Of a stretch of 5,729 bases of DNA, positions 1 through 5,729 are shown piece after piece; the stretch's first letter is position 1; every line of letters starts with the position of its first letter. The notes beneath the pieces are model-generated. The model did no database searches and was not told the DNA's origin. It saw nothing but the letters and a program-made list of their open reading frames with translations. Position numbers and translations under genes: made by a program. Source of the DNA: Thermoanaerobaculia bacterium (GTDB lineage Bacteria; Acidobacteriota; Thermoanaerobaculia; UBA5066); the NCBI GenBank assembly GCA_023717585.1, contig JAMQPJ010000525.1:1-5729 (forward strand), written 5' to 3'.

Positions 1-311
1 ACCTCGGCGGCGACGGAGGCCGTGGACTGCGAAAAGAACATCCACAAGAGAAGAGCGGGCAGAAGGTACGCCGGGTATCCGGGCGCGGTTTCCGCAAAGA
101 CGCGGGAGAAGACGAGCGACAGGATCGCCATGGTCCCCGCGGGACTCAGCATTGACCACGCAACGCCGAGGACCGAGCGCTTGTAGCGGACCTTCACGTT
201 CCGGACTACGAGCGCCACGACGAGGCCGCGGTGACTCCACAGCTCGCGCAGCTCCTCGACGGCGCGCGGCGGTCTCGCGGCCGAGTCCCAGGTCTCGAGC
301 GGGCGGCTCAC
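1..311 (-). CDS. ABC-2 type polysaccharide export permease (Wzm/TagG-like), N-terminal part, cut by window edge
   Basis: This is the N-terminal 103 codons of an inner-membrane permease; the rest lies left of the window. I translated it by hand from the GTG at 311-309. Residues 37-51 read RNVKVRYKRSVLGVA, matching the 'RDLKxRYKxSxLGxxW' signature that precedes the first membrane segment in ABC-2 permeases exporting O-antigen, capsule or teichoic acid. Hydrophobic segments follow at about 50-72 and 80-100, the second beginning with the typical Y-P-x-Y-L-L-P-A pattern. Family members are about 260-290 residues and pair with an ATPase (Wzt/TagH type), which would be expected further left. The start overlaps the stop of the upstream glycosyltransferase as GTGA, so the two are very likely co-transcribed and translationally coupled. 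A GGAGGG lies just upstream. The role as glycan exporter follows from the family and context; the substrate is unknown. Confidence 0.9.
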   Translation of the reverse strand, partial: MSRPLETWDSAARPPRAVEELRELWSHRGLVVALVVRNVKVRYKRSVLGVAWSMLSPAGTMAILSLVFSRVFAETAPGYPAYLLPALLLWMFFSQSTASVAAE

Positions 312-2833
312 GGGCCCTCCGGCGCCGGGGACGGGGCGGCGCCGAGCCGCTCGAAGATGCGTGCGAGGTCGGAGACCGTCCGGTCCAGGGTGAAGCGCTC
401 GAGGACGAGCCGGCGGCCGGCACGTCCGAAAGCCGCGGCTTCCTCGGGCGACGCGAGGAGCCGCTCGATCGCCTCCGCGAGCGCCCCCGCGTCCCCGGGA
501 GGCACGAGGAGACCCGTCTCGCCGTCACGGACGCTTTCCGGCATTCCGCCGACGCGGGTTGCCACGACCGGCCTTTCGAGGACGAGCGCCTCGAGAGTGC
601 CGCCGAGGTTCTCCGAAAGCGAGCACTGGACCGCGACGTCCGACGCGGCGAGAAGGTCGGGGACGTCGTCCCGGTGGCCCGTGAAGACGACCCTGCCCGC
701 GAGCAGCGGGTCGGCCGCGCAGTCGCCGGCGAGCCGGCGTCGCCAAGCCTCACCCGCCTCGCCCCATCCGCCTCCGACGAGGAGGAATCGCGCGCCCGGC
801 CGCCGCGCGCAGACGATCCGCGCGGCCTCGAGGAGGTGCTCGCGGCCCTTCAGGTCGACGTTTCGCGTGGCGCGCGGGACCTGGATCCCCGTCATCGGCG
901 GATAGAAGTGCGCGACGTGTATGACGACTTCGTCCGTCCCGGAGACTCCCAGCTCGCGCCGCACCTCCGCGCGGGCCCGGCGGGGGCTGAACGCGCCGGG
1001 GTCGCATCCGAAGTAGATCGTCTCGAGACGCCGGGAGTCGCGCCCGAGCGCGCGGTAGAGGCGGCTCGTGTGCTCGCAGCCGCCGATCGTGACGGCGTCC
1101 ATCCACCAGGTCGCGCGGTCGGCGAGCCGCGTGAGAGGGGCCTCGAGGTGGCGCGGCCCCGACTGCATCGACACGTGAGGGATGCCCGCGAGCACGGACG
1201 CGGCGCGCGAAATGACGATCGAACTGAAGAAGTAACCCTGAACGAGCGTGACCCGGTTCGCACGGAGGACGCGGGCGAGCCGCACCGCCGCGAGCGGGAT
1301 GTGGACGAGCCAGCGCAGGGCCCGGAGCCGCGAAGGCCCCACCCACAGCTTGAGGTCGAGCACGGGGACCTTCGCTCCGCGGAGGAGCGGGCCGAGGGTC
1401 CCCGGTCCGCCGTCGATGACGGCGACGACGTCCCATCCGCGCTCCCTGAGAGAGCGCGCGTGGCCGGCGAGCCAGGTCGCGCCCTCGGCGGCGCCGACGA
1501 CGAGCGCGATGCGCGAGCGCGGCGGAAGAGCCTTCCTTTTGAGACGGAGCGCCCGACGCGCAAGGCGAACGAGGCCGAGGACCTTGAACGGCGCGGCGGC
1601 GAGCCGCGCGGCCATGACGGCAGGACGGTACCCGCGGAGCCGCCCCGGCGCGTCGCGCGCGTAGAGGCGTTCGAGGTCGTCCGCGGCGCGCGCGAGGCTG
1701 AAGCGCTCCCCCATGAACGCACGGCCGTTCCGTCCGAGCCGCTCGCCGAGCGCGCGATCCTGAAGGAGACGGACGATCGCGCGGGCGAGCGCTGGTGCGT
1801 CGGCGTCCGGGTAGGTGAGACCGGTCTCGCCGTCCTTGACGGAGTCGACGAGGCCGCCGACGGCGCTGACGACGAGGGGCCGCCCCATGAGGAGCGCCTC
1901 GATCGAGCCGCCGAGATTCTCGCTGCGCGAGGTCTGGAGAGCGACGTCGAACGACGCCAGGACGTCGGGCACGTCATGCCGCTCGCCCGCGAACCGCACG
2001 GCGTGAGCGACGCCGAGACGCTCGGCGAGCTCCTTCATCTCGGCGAGGTGCTCCTCGCCCGGCGGCCCCCAGCCGCTGCCCACGAGAACGAACCTGGCAT
2101 CGGGGACGCTCCGAAGCACCTCCGGCACGGCCGCGAAGAGGACGTCGTGGCCCTTCAACGGGAGCCCGATGAGGCGCGGCGGCGTCGTCGGCGCATTGGG
2201 CGGCTTCGCATAGAAGTACGCGACGAGTCCGACGACGGGCGTCTCGGGAGCGATTCCGAGGTCGCGCCGGACACGCGTGCCGTCGGCCTTTTCGGGGTCG
2301 AACTTCGCCGGATCGACGCCGTAGTACACGAGGTCCAGCCGCTCGCGGGGCACGCCGCGGGCGAGATAGAGGTCGCGCGTGTTCTCGCACGTCGCGATCA
2401 CCCGCGTGTCCGCCCACAGGGTCCCGACCTCGATGTCCACGAGGATCGGGCACTCGAGGTAGTACGGACCGGGGATCATCGAGTAGCGGAGCGGGACGTC
2501 CGCGGTCCACGACGCGATCCGGCCGAGGACGATCGTGGGAAAGAGGTGCGTGTGGACGACGTCCGCGCGCAGGCGGCGGATCAGCGCGACGAGGCGCAGG
2601 CCCTGCAGGACCGCGCCGGCCGTCCCACGGCCGGAAAAGGCGTTGAAGTCGAAGACTTCGTGGGGGATGCCCTTCCGCTCGAGGATCGGCGCGAGCGTCC
2701 CGTCCCGGCCCGAGAGGACGGCCGAAACGTCGTGGCCGCGTCGCTTCTGCTCCTCGAGGAGCGCGACCAACCACGGGGCGCCATTGGGCGTCGCCGCCAT
2801 GTGGACGATTCGAAGTGAGCGCGCCGCCGGCAC
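308..2833 (-). CDS. Tandem-domain GT4-like glycosyltransferase (two GT-B units in one chain)
   Basis: An 841-residue cytoplasmic or membrane-peripheral protein holding two complete GT-B glycosyltransferases, each related to GT4 enzymes that move a sugar from a nucleotide-sugar donor to a glycan or lipid-linked acceptor. Unit 1 spans about 7-395, unit 2 about 440-830, joined by a basic linker (about 396-438, with RLARRALRLKRK). Each unit has an N-terminal strand with a G-A-x-W-L loop (18-22; 451-455), a Y/F-G-x-D-P motif (171-175; 608-612), an LKG donor-site segment (226-228; 661-663), VGxGWG (251-256; 686-691) and the C-terminal SENLGGxxEAL followed by VGG and DGETGL (304 and 740 onward). A single GT4 enzyme is normally 350-420 residues, so this is about double. 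The acidic pair is spaced E-x6-E (305/312; 741/748) rather than the usual E-x7-E. The GTG at 2833 is preferred because the internal ATG at 2800 would delete the first beta-strand. Its gene overlaps the export permease gene, suggesting synthesis of an exported polysaccharide. Donor and acceptor cannot be read from sequence. Confidence 0.93.
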   Translation of the reverse strand: MPAARSLRIVHMAATPNGAPWLVALLEEQKRRGHDVSAVLSGRDGTLAPILERKGIPHEVFDFNAFSGRGTAGAVLQGLRLVALIRRLRADVVHTHLFPTIVLGRIASWTADVPLRYSMIPGPYYLECPILVDIEVGTLWADTRVIATCENTRDLYLARGVPRERLDLVYYGVDPAKFDPEKADGTRVRRDLGIAPETPVVGLVAYFYAKPPNAPTTPPRLIGLPLKGHDVLFAAVPEVLRSVPDARFVLVGSGWGPPGEEHLAEMKELAERLGVAHAVRFAGERHDVPDVLASFDVALQTSRSENLGGSIEALLMGRPLVVSAVGGLVDSVKDGETGLTYPDADAPALARAIVRLLQDRALGERLGRNGRAFMGERFSLARAADDLERLYARDAPGRLRGYRPAVMAARLAAAPFKVLGLVRLARRALRLKRKALPPRSRIALVVGAAEGATWLAGHARSLRERGWDVVAVIDGGPGTLGPLLRGAKVPVLDLKLWVGPSRLRALRWLVHIPLAAVRLARVLRANRVTLVQGYFFSSIVISRAASVLAGIPHVSMQSGPRHLEAPLTRLADRATWWMDAVTIGGCEHTSRLYRALGRDSRRLETIYFGCDPGAFSPRRARAEVRRELGVSGTDEVVIHVAHFYPPMTGIQVPRATRNVDLKGREHLLEAARIVCARRPGARFLLVGGGWGEAGEAWRRRLAGDCAADPLLAGRVVFTGHRDDVPDLLAASDVAVQCSLSENLGGTLEALVLERPVVATRVGGMPESVRDGETGLLVPPGDAGALAEAIERLLASPEEAAAFGRAGRRLVLERFTLDRTVSDLARIFERLGAAPSPAPEGP
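315..320 (-). promoter_or_regulatory. Shine-Dalgarno site of the ABC permease
   Basis: On the minus strand GGAGGG (320 to 315) lies 3 nt before the GTG start at 311, or 4 nt if only GGAGG is counted. It sits inside the last codons of the glycosyltransferase gene. The spacing is slightly short, but the motif is strong, and it supports GTG 311 as the start. It contrasts with the absence of such a motif before the other three genes. Confidence 0.7.
344..2815 (-). repeat. Internal tandem duplication within the glycosyltransferase gene
   Basis: Two units, about 2815-1634 (residues 7-400) and 1516-344 (residues 440-830), encode the same fold with a constant offset of 433-437 residues between matching motifs. 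The best-conserved stretch, residues 283-357 against 719-793, is identical at roughly 47 of 75 positions by eye. N-terminal halves are more diverged, as expected if the units now recognise different acceptors. DNA similarity is only patchy, so the duplication is old or the two units came from related but separate genes. Confidence 0.75.
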
Positions 2834-2840
2834 TGCGCCG

Positions 2841-2846
2841 AGACTA
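2841..2846 (-). promoter_or_regulatory. Possible -10 element, glycosyltransferase operon
   Basis: Minus-strand TAGTCT (2846 to 2841) fits the loose TAnnnT form of a -10 box and ends 7 nt before the GTG at 2833. No Shine-Dalgarno sequence lies between or just upstream, so transcription may start at or next to the start codon (leaderless mRNA). No convincing -35 hexamer is seen. The call rests mainly on the same arrangement recurring at the other two first genes. Confidence 0.35.
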
Positions 2847-2866
2847 ACCGAAGGGAGCGGGACATA

Positions 2867-2910
2867 CGGCGGGTAAGCCGCCGGCCGTCGGCCCTGCGGA
2901 ACCTCTCCGC
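2867..2910. promoter_or_regulatory. Cluster of three short inverted repeats in the divergent intergenic region
   Basis: The 100-bp gap between the divergent glycosyltransferase and DUF5916 genes holds CGGCGG-GTAAG-CCGCCG (2867-2883), GGCCG-T-CGGCC (2883-2893) and GCGGA-ACCTC-TCCGC (2896-2910), placed end to end. They lie between the two putative -10 elements, where a regulator could act on both directions. None has a following T-tract, so they do not look like terminators. In DNA this G+C rich, short palindromes arise easily by chance, so an operator role is only a possibility. Confidence 0.3.
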
Positions 2911-2920
2911 CGGTTCGACG

Positions 2921-2926
2921 TATTAC
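2921..2926 (+). promoter_or_regulatory. Possible -10 element, DUF5916 gene
   Basis: TATTAC (4 of 6 with TATAAT) is part of a local A+T-rich patch in otherwise G+C-rich DNA and ends 7 nt before the GTG at 2934. There is no Shine-Dalgarno sequence, and an in-frame TGA (2928-2930) lies one codon before the start. The arrangement suggests a leaderless or near-leaderless message. No good -35 is visible. Confidence 0.35.
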
Positions 2927-2933
2927 CTGAACC

Positions 2934-5231
2934 GTGCTCGACGATCAGCCGCCGGGGGGCGTCGCCCTTTCGATCTCGTTCCGTGCGCGCGCTGTCTGGG
3001 GTGCCCTGTTCGCCCTCCTGATGGCCGGCGCCGGGAACGCCGTCGGGAGCGAACCGACGAAAGGCCCGGAGATCCGCATCGCCCGGGCCGCCGGGCCGAT
3101 CACGGTCGACGGCGACCTCGACGACGCGGGCTGGCAGGGCGCGGCGCGCGTGGAGACGTGGTACGAGACGAACCCGGGTGACAGCCTTCCGGCGAAACTG
3201 AAGAACGTCGGCACCCTGGCCTACGACGACAAGTTCCTCTACGCCGGCTTTTCTTTCGCCGACCCGGCTCCCTCGAAGATCCGCGCGCCCTTCGCGGACC
3301 GGGACAATGTCTCGGGCTCCAACACCGACTACGGCGGTCTCATCCTCGACACGAGAGGCGAGGCGAAGAACGCCATTCTCTTTCTCGCGACTCCGCGCGG
3401 CATCCAGTACGACGCCGTGACCGACGACAGCAGCGGCGAGGACTCGTCTCCCGACTATCACTGGGAGGCCGCGGGGAAGATCACGAAGGACGGCTGGCAG
3501 CTCGAGATCCGCATCCCGTTCTCCTCGCTTCGTTACGCGAAAGCGGACGTCCAGAAGTGGAACGTCCTTCTCTACCGCAACTACCCGCGTGACTTCCGGT
3601 ACCAGATGTTCTCGGCGAAGCTGCCTCGTGACGAAAACTGCTTCATCTGCCACGCGAACCCCCTCGCGGGGCTTCAGGGGCTTCCCAGGGGAGGCAATCT
3701 CGTCGTCGCGCCATACGTCACCGCGAAGGAGGAAGGTGTGCCGCGGGACGGATTGGGAAGCCCGCTCGTCAACCGGCCCATCAAGGTGGACGGCGGACTC
3801 GACGTGAAGTGGACGCCGAACGCCGTCACGGCGATCGACGGCACGCTGAACCCCGACTTCTCGCAGGTGGAATCCGACGTGGCGCAGCTCTCGGTCAACC
3901 AGCGTTTCGCCCTCTTCTACTCCGAAAAGCGGCCTTTCTTCCTGGAGGGAATCGACCTCTTCGCGACGCCGATCCAGGCCGTGTATACCCGAACGATCAC
4001 GGCGCCGAGCTGGGGAGCGCGCGTGACGGGCAAGCTCGGCGGAACCTCGTACACGGCGCTCGTCACCGAAGACAAGGGCGGAGGCAGCGTCATCCTGCCG
4101 GGGCCGAACGGCTCGGATTTCGCGGACCAGGACTTCAAGTCGTTCGCCGCGGTCGGCCGCGTCAGGCACGAGTTCGGCAGCTCCTTCGCGAGCCTGCTCG
4201 TCGCCGACCGCGAGGTTGCGGGTGGCGGGTACAACCGGGTGATCGGTCCGGACTTCCAGTGGCGCCCGACGCCGCGCGACACGCTCCGGGGACAGCTCCT
4301 CCTGAGCGCCTCGGAGGCGCCGAACCGGCCCGACCTCGCCGCCGAGTGGGACGGGCGAAAGCTCTCCGGATACGCCGCCGATGTGTCGGCCTCCCACAGC
4401 ACCGCGACCTTCGACGTGTACGGCGAATACAAGGACTTCGGGAAGGAGTTTCGCGCCGACGACGGCTTCGTCCCGCAGGTCGGATTCCGGGAAGGCTATT
4501 TCGAGACGGGTTACACGTTCCGGCCGAAGAATTTCCCGATCAACCGTCTCCGGACGTATCTCATCGCCGACTACCAGGCCGGAACGGATGGCTCGCTGAT
4601 CTTCCGGCAGATCTCACCCGGCTTCGGAATGGACGGCCGCTGGAGCTCGTTCACGCGGATGCGGCTCGCATTCGACCGCGTGCGCGCGGGCGATGTCACG
4701 ATTCCCCGCACGCAGCTCCTTTATACCGTGCAGTTCAGCCCTTCCCGGGTCCTCTCGCAGATCTCCCTCGACGGCTTCCTGGGCGAGGAGGTCGACTTCG
4801 TCGGGGCGCGGCCGGGCCACGGCGGCCGGGTCACCGTTTCCGCGAACATCCGCCCCACGGATCATCTCGAATTGCGGTTCGACAGCGACGTCCGGTGGCT
4901 GAACGTGAAACCCTTCGAAGGGGGCGACGAGCGGCGCCTCTTCACGGCGCAGGTGGAGCGCCTCAAGGCCACGTACACATTCACGGCACGCTCGTATCTG
5001 CGGCTCATCGGCCAGTACGTCCTGATGGAACGGAATCCGTCGCTGTACGCGAACCCGGTGAGCGAGCGGGACGGCTCGTTCAGCGCGTCGCTGCTCTTCG
5101 CCTACAAGCTGAACTGGCAGACCGTGCTCTTCGCGGGCTATGGAGACAACCGGACCCTCACCGAAGAGAACCGCCTCGAGAAGGCCGACCGCCAGTTCTT
5201 CCTGAAGGTGTCCTACGCGTTTCAGCGCTGA
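2934..5231 (+). CDS. Exported CBM9-like/DUF5916 outer-membrane beta-barrel protein with CxxCH motif
   Basis: A 765-residue protein, normal length for the family. GTG 2934 is the only usable start: an in-frame TGA sits at 2928-2930 and the next start, ATG 3021, falls inside the signal peptide. Residues 13-36 form that signal (FRAR, then a hydrophobic run, likely cleavage after about A36). Residues 46-225 match the family 9 carbohydrate-binding-like domain (ITVDGDLDDAGW; EIRIPFSSLRY). From about 255 the DUF5916 region follows, with its hallmark GTLNPDFSQVESD (303-315) and SEKRPFFLEG (330-339), then many alternating hydrophobic strands with aromatic girdles. It ends in KVSYAFQR, like the C-terminal beta-signal of outer-membrane proteins, with F one residue before the usual terminal position. 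C236-F-I-C-H240 has the form of a haem-c attachment site. The biochemical role of DUF5916 proteins is unsettled; glycan binding or transport is inference from the CBM9-like domain. The downstream kinase gene is 66 bp away in the same direction. Confidence 0.92.
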   Translation: MLDDQPPGGVALSISFRARAVWGALFALLMAGAGNAVGSEPTKGPEIRIARAAGPITVDGDLDDAGWQGAARVETWYETNPGDSLPAKLKNVGTLAYDDKFLYAGFSFADPAPSKIRAPFADRDNVSGSNTDYGGLILDTRGEAKNAILFLATPRGIQYDAVTDDSSGEDSSPDYHWEAAGKITKDGWQLEIRIPFSSLRYAKADVQKWNVLLYRNYPRDFRYQMFSAKLPRDENCFICHANPLAGLQGLPRGGNLVVAPYVTAKEEGVPRDGLGSPLVNRPIKVDGGLDVKWTPNAVTAIDGTLNPDFSQVESDVAQLSVNQRFALFYSEKRPFFLEGIDLFATPIQAVYTRTITAPSWGARVTGKLGGTSYTALVTEDKGGGSVILPGPNGSDFADQDFKSFAAVGRVRHEFGSSFASLLVADREVAGGGYNRVIGPDFQWRPTPRDTLRGQLLLSASEAPNRPDLAAEWDGRKLSGYAADVSASHSTATFDVYGEYKDFGKEFRADDGFVPQVGFREGYFETGYTFRPKNFPINRLRTYLIADYQAGTDGSLIFRQISPGFGMDGRWSSFTRMRLAFDRVRAGDVTIPRTQLLYTVQFSPSRVLSQISLDGFLGEEVDFVGARPGHGGRVTVSANIRPTDHLELRFDSDVRWLNVKPFEGGDERRLFTAQVERLKATYTFTARSYLRLIGQYVLMERNPSLYANPVSERDGSFSASLLFAYKLNWQTVLFAGYGDNRTLTEENRLEKADRQFFLKVSYAFQR

Positions 5232-5242
5232 GGGCGCTCAGC
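5227..5242 (+). terminator. Hairpin over the DUF5916 stop codon, possible weak terminator
   Basis: GCTGAG-GGCG-CTCAGC is a perfect 6-bp stem with a 4-nt loop, and it includes the TGA stop (5229-5231). There is no run of T after it (the next bases are AGTTCTCG), so it is not a textbook intrinsic terminator. It could slow or partly end transcription, or act as a 3' stabilising hairpin, before the kinase gene. Confidence 0.3.
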
Positions 5243-5285
5243 AGTTCTCGCCCGTGGTCGGCGCATTGGCGCTTCGCTCCCCGCG

Positions 5286-5291
5286 TATCAT
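5286..5291 (+). promoter_or_regulatory. Possible -10 element, kinase gene
   Basis: TATCAT matches TATAAT at 5 of 6 positions and ends 6 nt before the proposed CTG start at 5298, so the predicted transcript would begin at about the start codon. TTGGCG at 5266-5271 resembles a -35 but the 14-nt spacer is too short for a standard housekeeping promoter. There is no Shine-Dalgarno sequence. Confidence 0.4.
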
Positions 5292-5297
5292 TCATTC

Positions 5298-5729
5298 CTG
5301 ACACTCCATTCCGGCTCCCGCCTTGGACCGTTCGAGATACTCGCGCCGCTCGGCGCGGGCGGGATGGGCGAGGTCTACCGCGCCCGCGATCCCAAGCTGG
5401 GCCGCGAGGTGGCCATCAAGGTCCTCCCCGAGTCGCTGGCGAAGGACCCCGAGGCCCTTGCTCGCTTCCAGGTCGAGGCCCGCGCTCTGGCCGCTCTCTC
5501 CGACCCCAACCTTCGCGGCATCCACGACCTCGCCACCGACCACGACGTCTCGTTCGCCGTCATGGAGCTTCTGGAGGGGGAGACGCTCCGCGACAAGCTG
5601 AAGGACGGCGCTCCTCTCCCGCAGCGAAAGGCGATCGAGTATTCGCGCGAGATCGCGCGGGGCCTGTCGGCGGCGCACGAGAAGGGAATCGTTCACCGTG
5701 ACCTCAAGCCTGAAAACATCTTCATCACC
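5298..5729 (+). CDS. PknB-like Ser/Thr protein kinase, N-terminal 144 codons, cut by window edge
   Basis: A cytoplasmic kinase domain that would transfer phosphate from ATP to Ser/Thr of partner proteins. Numbered from the CTG at 5298, it shows the glycine-rich loop GAGGMGEV (19-26), the ATP-anchoring lysine in VAIK (K41), the helix-C glutamate (E60), a hinge MELLEGETL (89-97) and the catalytic loop HRDLKPEN (133-140) with catalytic D135; the DFG motif lies beyond the window. All visible catalytic residues are intact. The start is unusual: from the previous stop at 5231 there is no ATG, GTG or TTG in this frame before ATG 5364, which lies inside the glycine loop. CTG 5298 gives an N-terminus (LTLHSGSRLGPFEIL) that aligns naturally with the common 'M-T-L-x-x-G-x-R-L-G-P-Y-E-I-L' form of Acidobacteriota kinases. 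In that phylum the kinase is often followed by a C-terminal WD40/TolB or TPR sensor region; here that part is not visible. Identity as a kinase is firm, the start tentative. Confidence 0.9.
   Translation, partial: MTLHSGSRLGPFEILAPLGAGGMGEVYRARDPKLGREVAIKVLPESLAKDPEALARFQVEARALAALSDPNLRGIHDLATDHDVSFAVMELLEGETLRDKLKDGAPLPQRKAIEYSREIARGLSAAHEKGIVHRDLKPENIFIT

Noticed and set aside
1510..1640. The double glycosyltransferase as two genes joined by a lost stop codon or assembly error
   Set aside because: The linker reads as a plausible basic segment in one frame, and I saw no relic start or ribosome site before unit 2. Read data could still overturn this, so it is noted under the finding.
152..2818. 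An 888-codon open frame on the plus strand, opposite the glycosyltransferase gene
   Set aside because: Its product is rich in R, E, D, A and P without any recognisable domain, as expected of the complement of a high-G+C gene. The minus strand encodes clear GT-B domains across the same bases.
2844..4397. A 517-codon open frame on the minus strand opposite the DUF5916 gene
   Set aside because: No domain, biased R/V/E/A composition, and it lies across the divergent promoter and a well-supported gene. It is a shadow frame.
5323..5601. TTG at 5323 as the kinase start
   Set aside because: This frame (MDRSRYSRRSARAG) is shifted relative to the kinase motifs and does not encode them; only the frame of 5298/5325 gives the glycine loop, VAIK and HRDLKPEN.
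3809..5701. A 630-codon plus-strand frame running from within the DUF5916 gene into the kinase
   Set aside because: It is out of frame with both recognised proteins and is dominated by R, P, G and A; a G+C artefact.
1..5729. tRNA/rRNA genes, CRISPR repeats, insertion sequences, toxin-antitoxin or phage genes
   Set aside because: No cloverleaf-like runs, spaced direct repeats, transposase motifs or terminal inverted repeats were seen; nearly all bases are taken up by the four genes described.

Overview
The window is about 70% G+C and densely coding. It looks like a chromosomal fragment of an Acidobacteriota-like bacterium, possibly a Thermoanaerobaculia-type lineage. This is inferred from three things: a secreted CBM9-like/DUF5916 beta-barrel protein, an adjacent Ser/Thr kinase with the N-terminus 'GSRLGPFEILAPLGAGGMGE' typical of that phylum's PknB-like kinases, and the G+C content. 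A 16S gene or other phylogenetic marker is not present, so the taxon is not proven.

Layout. The minus strand (read right to left) carries a surface-polysaccharide module. It starts at 2833 with an 841-residue protein made of two tandem GT4/GT-B glycosyltransferase domains. This overlaps by 4 bases (GTGA) the start of an ABC-2 family polysaccharide-export permease (Wzm/TagG-like), which runs off the left edge. A 100-bp divergent region (2834-2933) with several short inverted repeats separates this operon from the plus-strand genes. On the plus strand, 2934-5231 encodes a 765-residue exported CBM9-like/DUF5916 protein, probably an outer-membrane beta-barrel, with an internal CxxCH sequence. It is followed after 66 bp by the N-terminal 144 codons of a Ser/Thr protein kinase that runs off the right edge.

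How the genes fit together. The double glycosyltransferase would build glycan in the cytoplasm, and the permease, with an ATPase partner outside the window, would export it. The DUF5916 protein acts at the outer membrane and the kinase in cytoplasmic signalling. Any link between the two strands is conjecture.

Most notable observations. (1) The glycosyltransferase is an internal duplication with both halves apparently intact. (2) The kinase has no ATG/GTG/TTG start codon in frame that gives a complete domain; the best start by homology is CTG at 5298. (3) The three genes that begin a transcript all lack a Shine-Dalgarno sequence and have a -10-like TATTAC/TATCAT/TAGTCT hexamer ending 6-7 nt before the start codon, while the operon-internal permease has a clear GGAGGG. 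This suggests leaderless transcription of first genes. (4) There is a CxxCH haem-c-like motif in the outer-membrane protein. I found no RNA genes, CRISPR arrays, insertion sequences or defence-type system, and nothing that I would call a new system with confidence.
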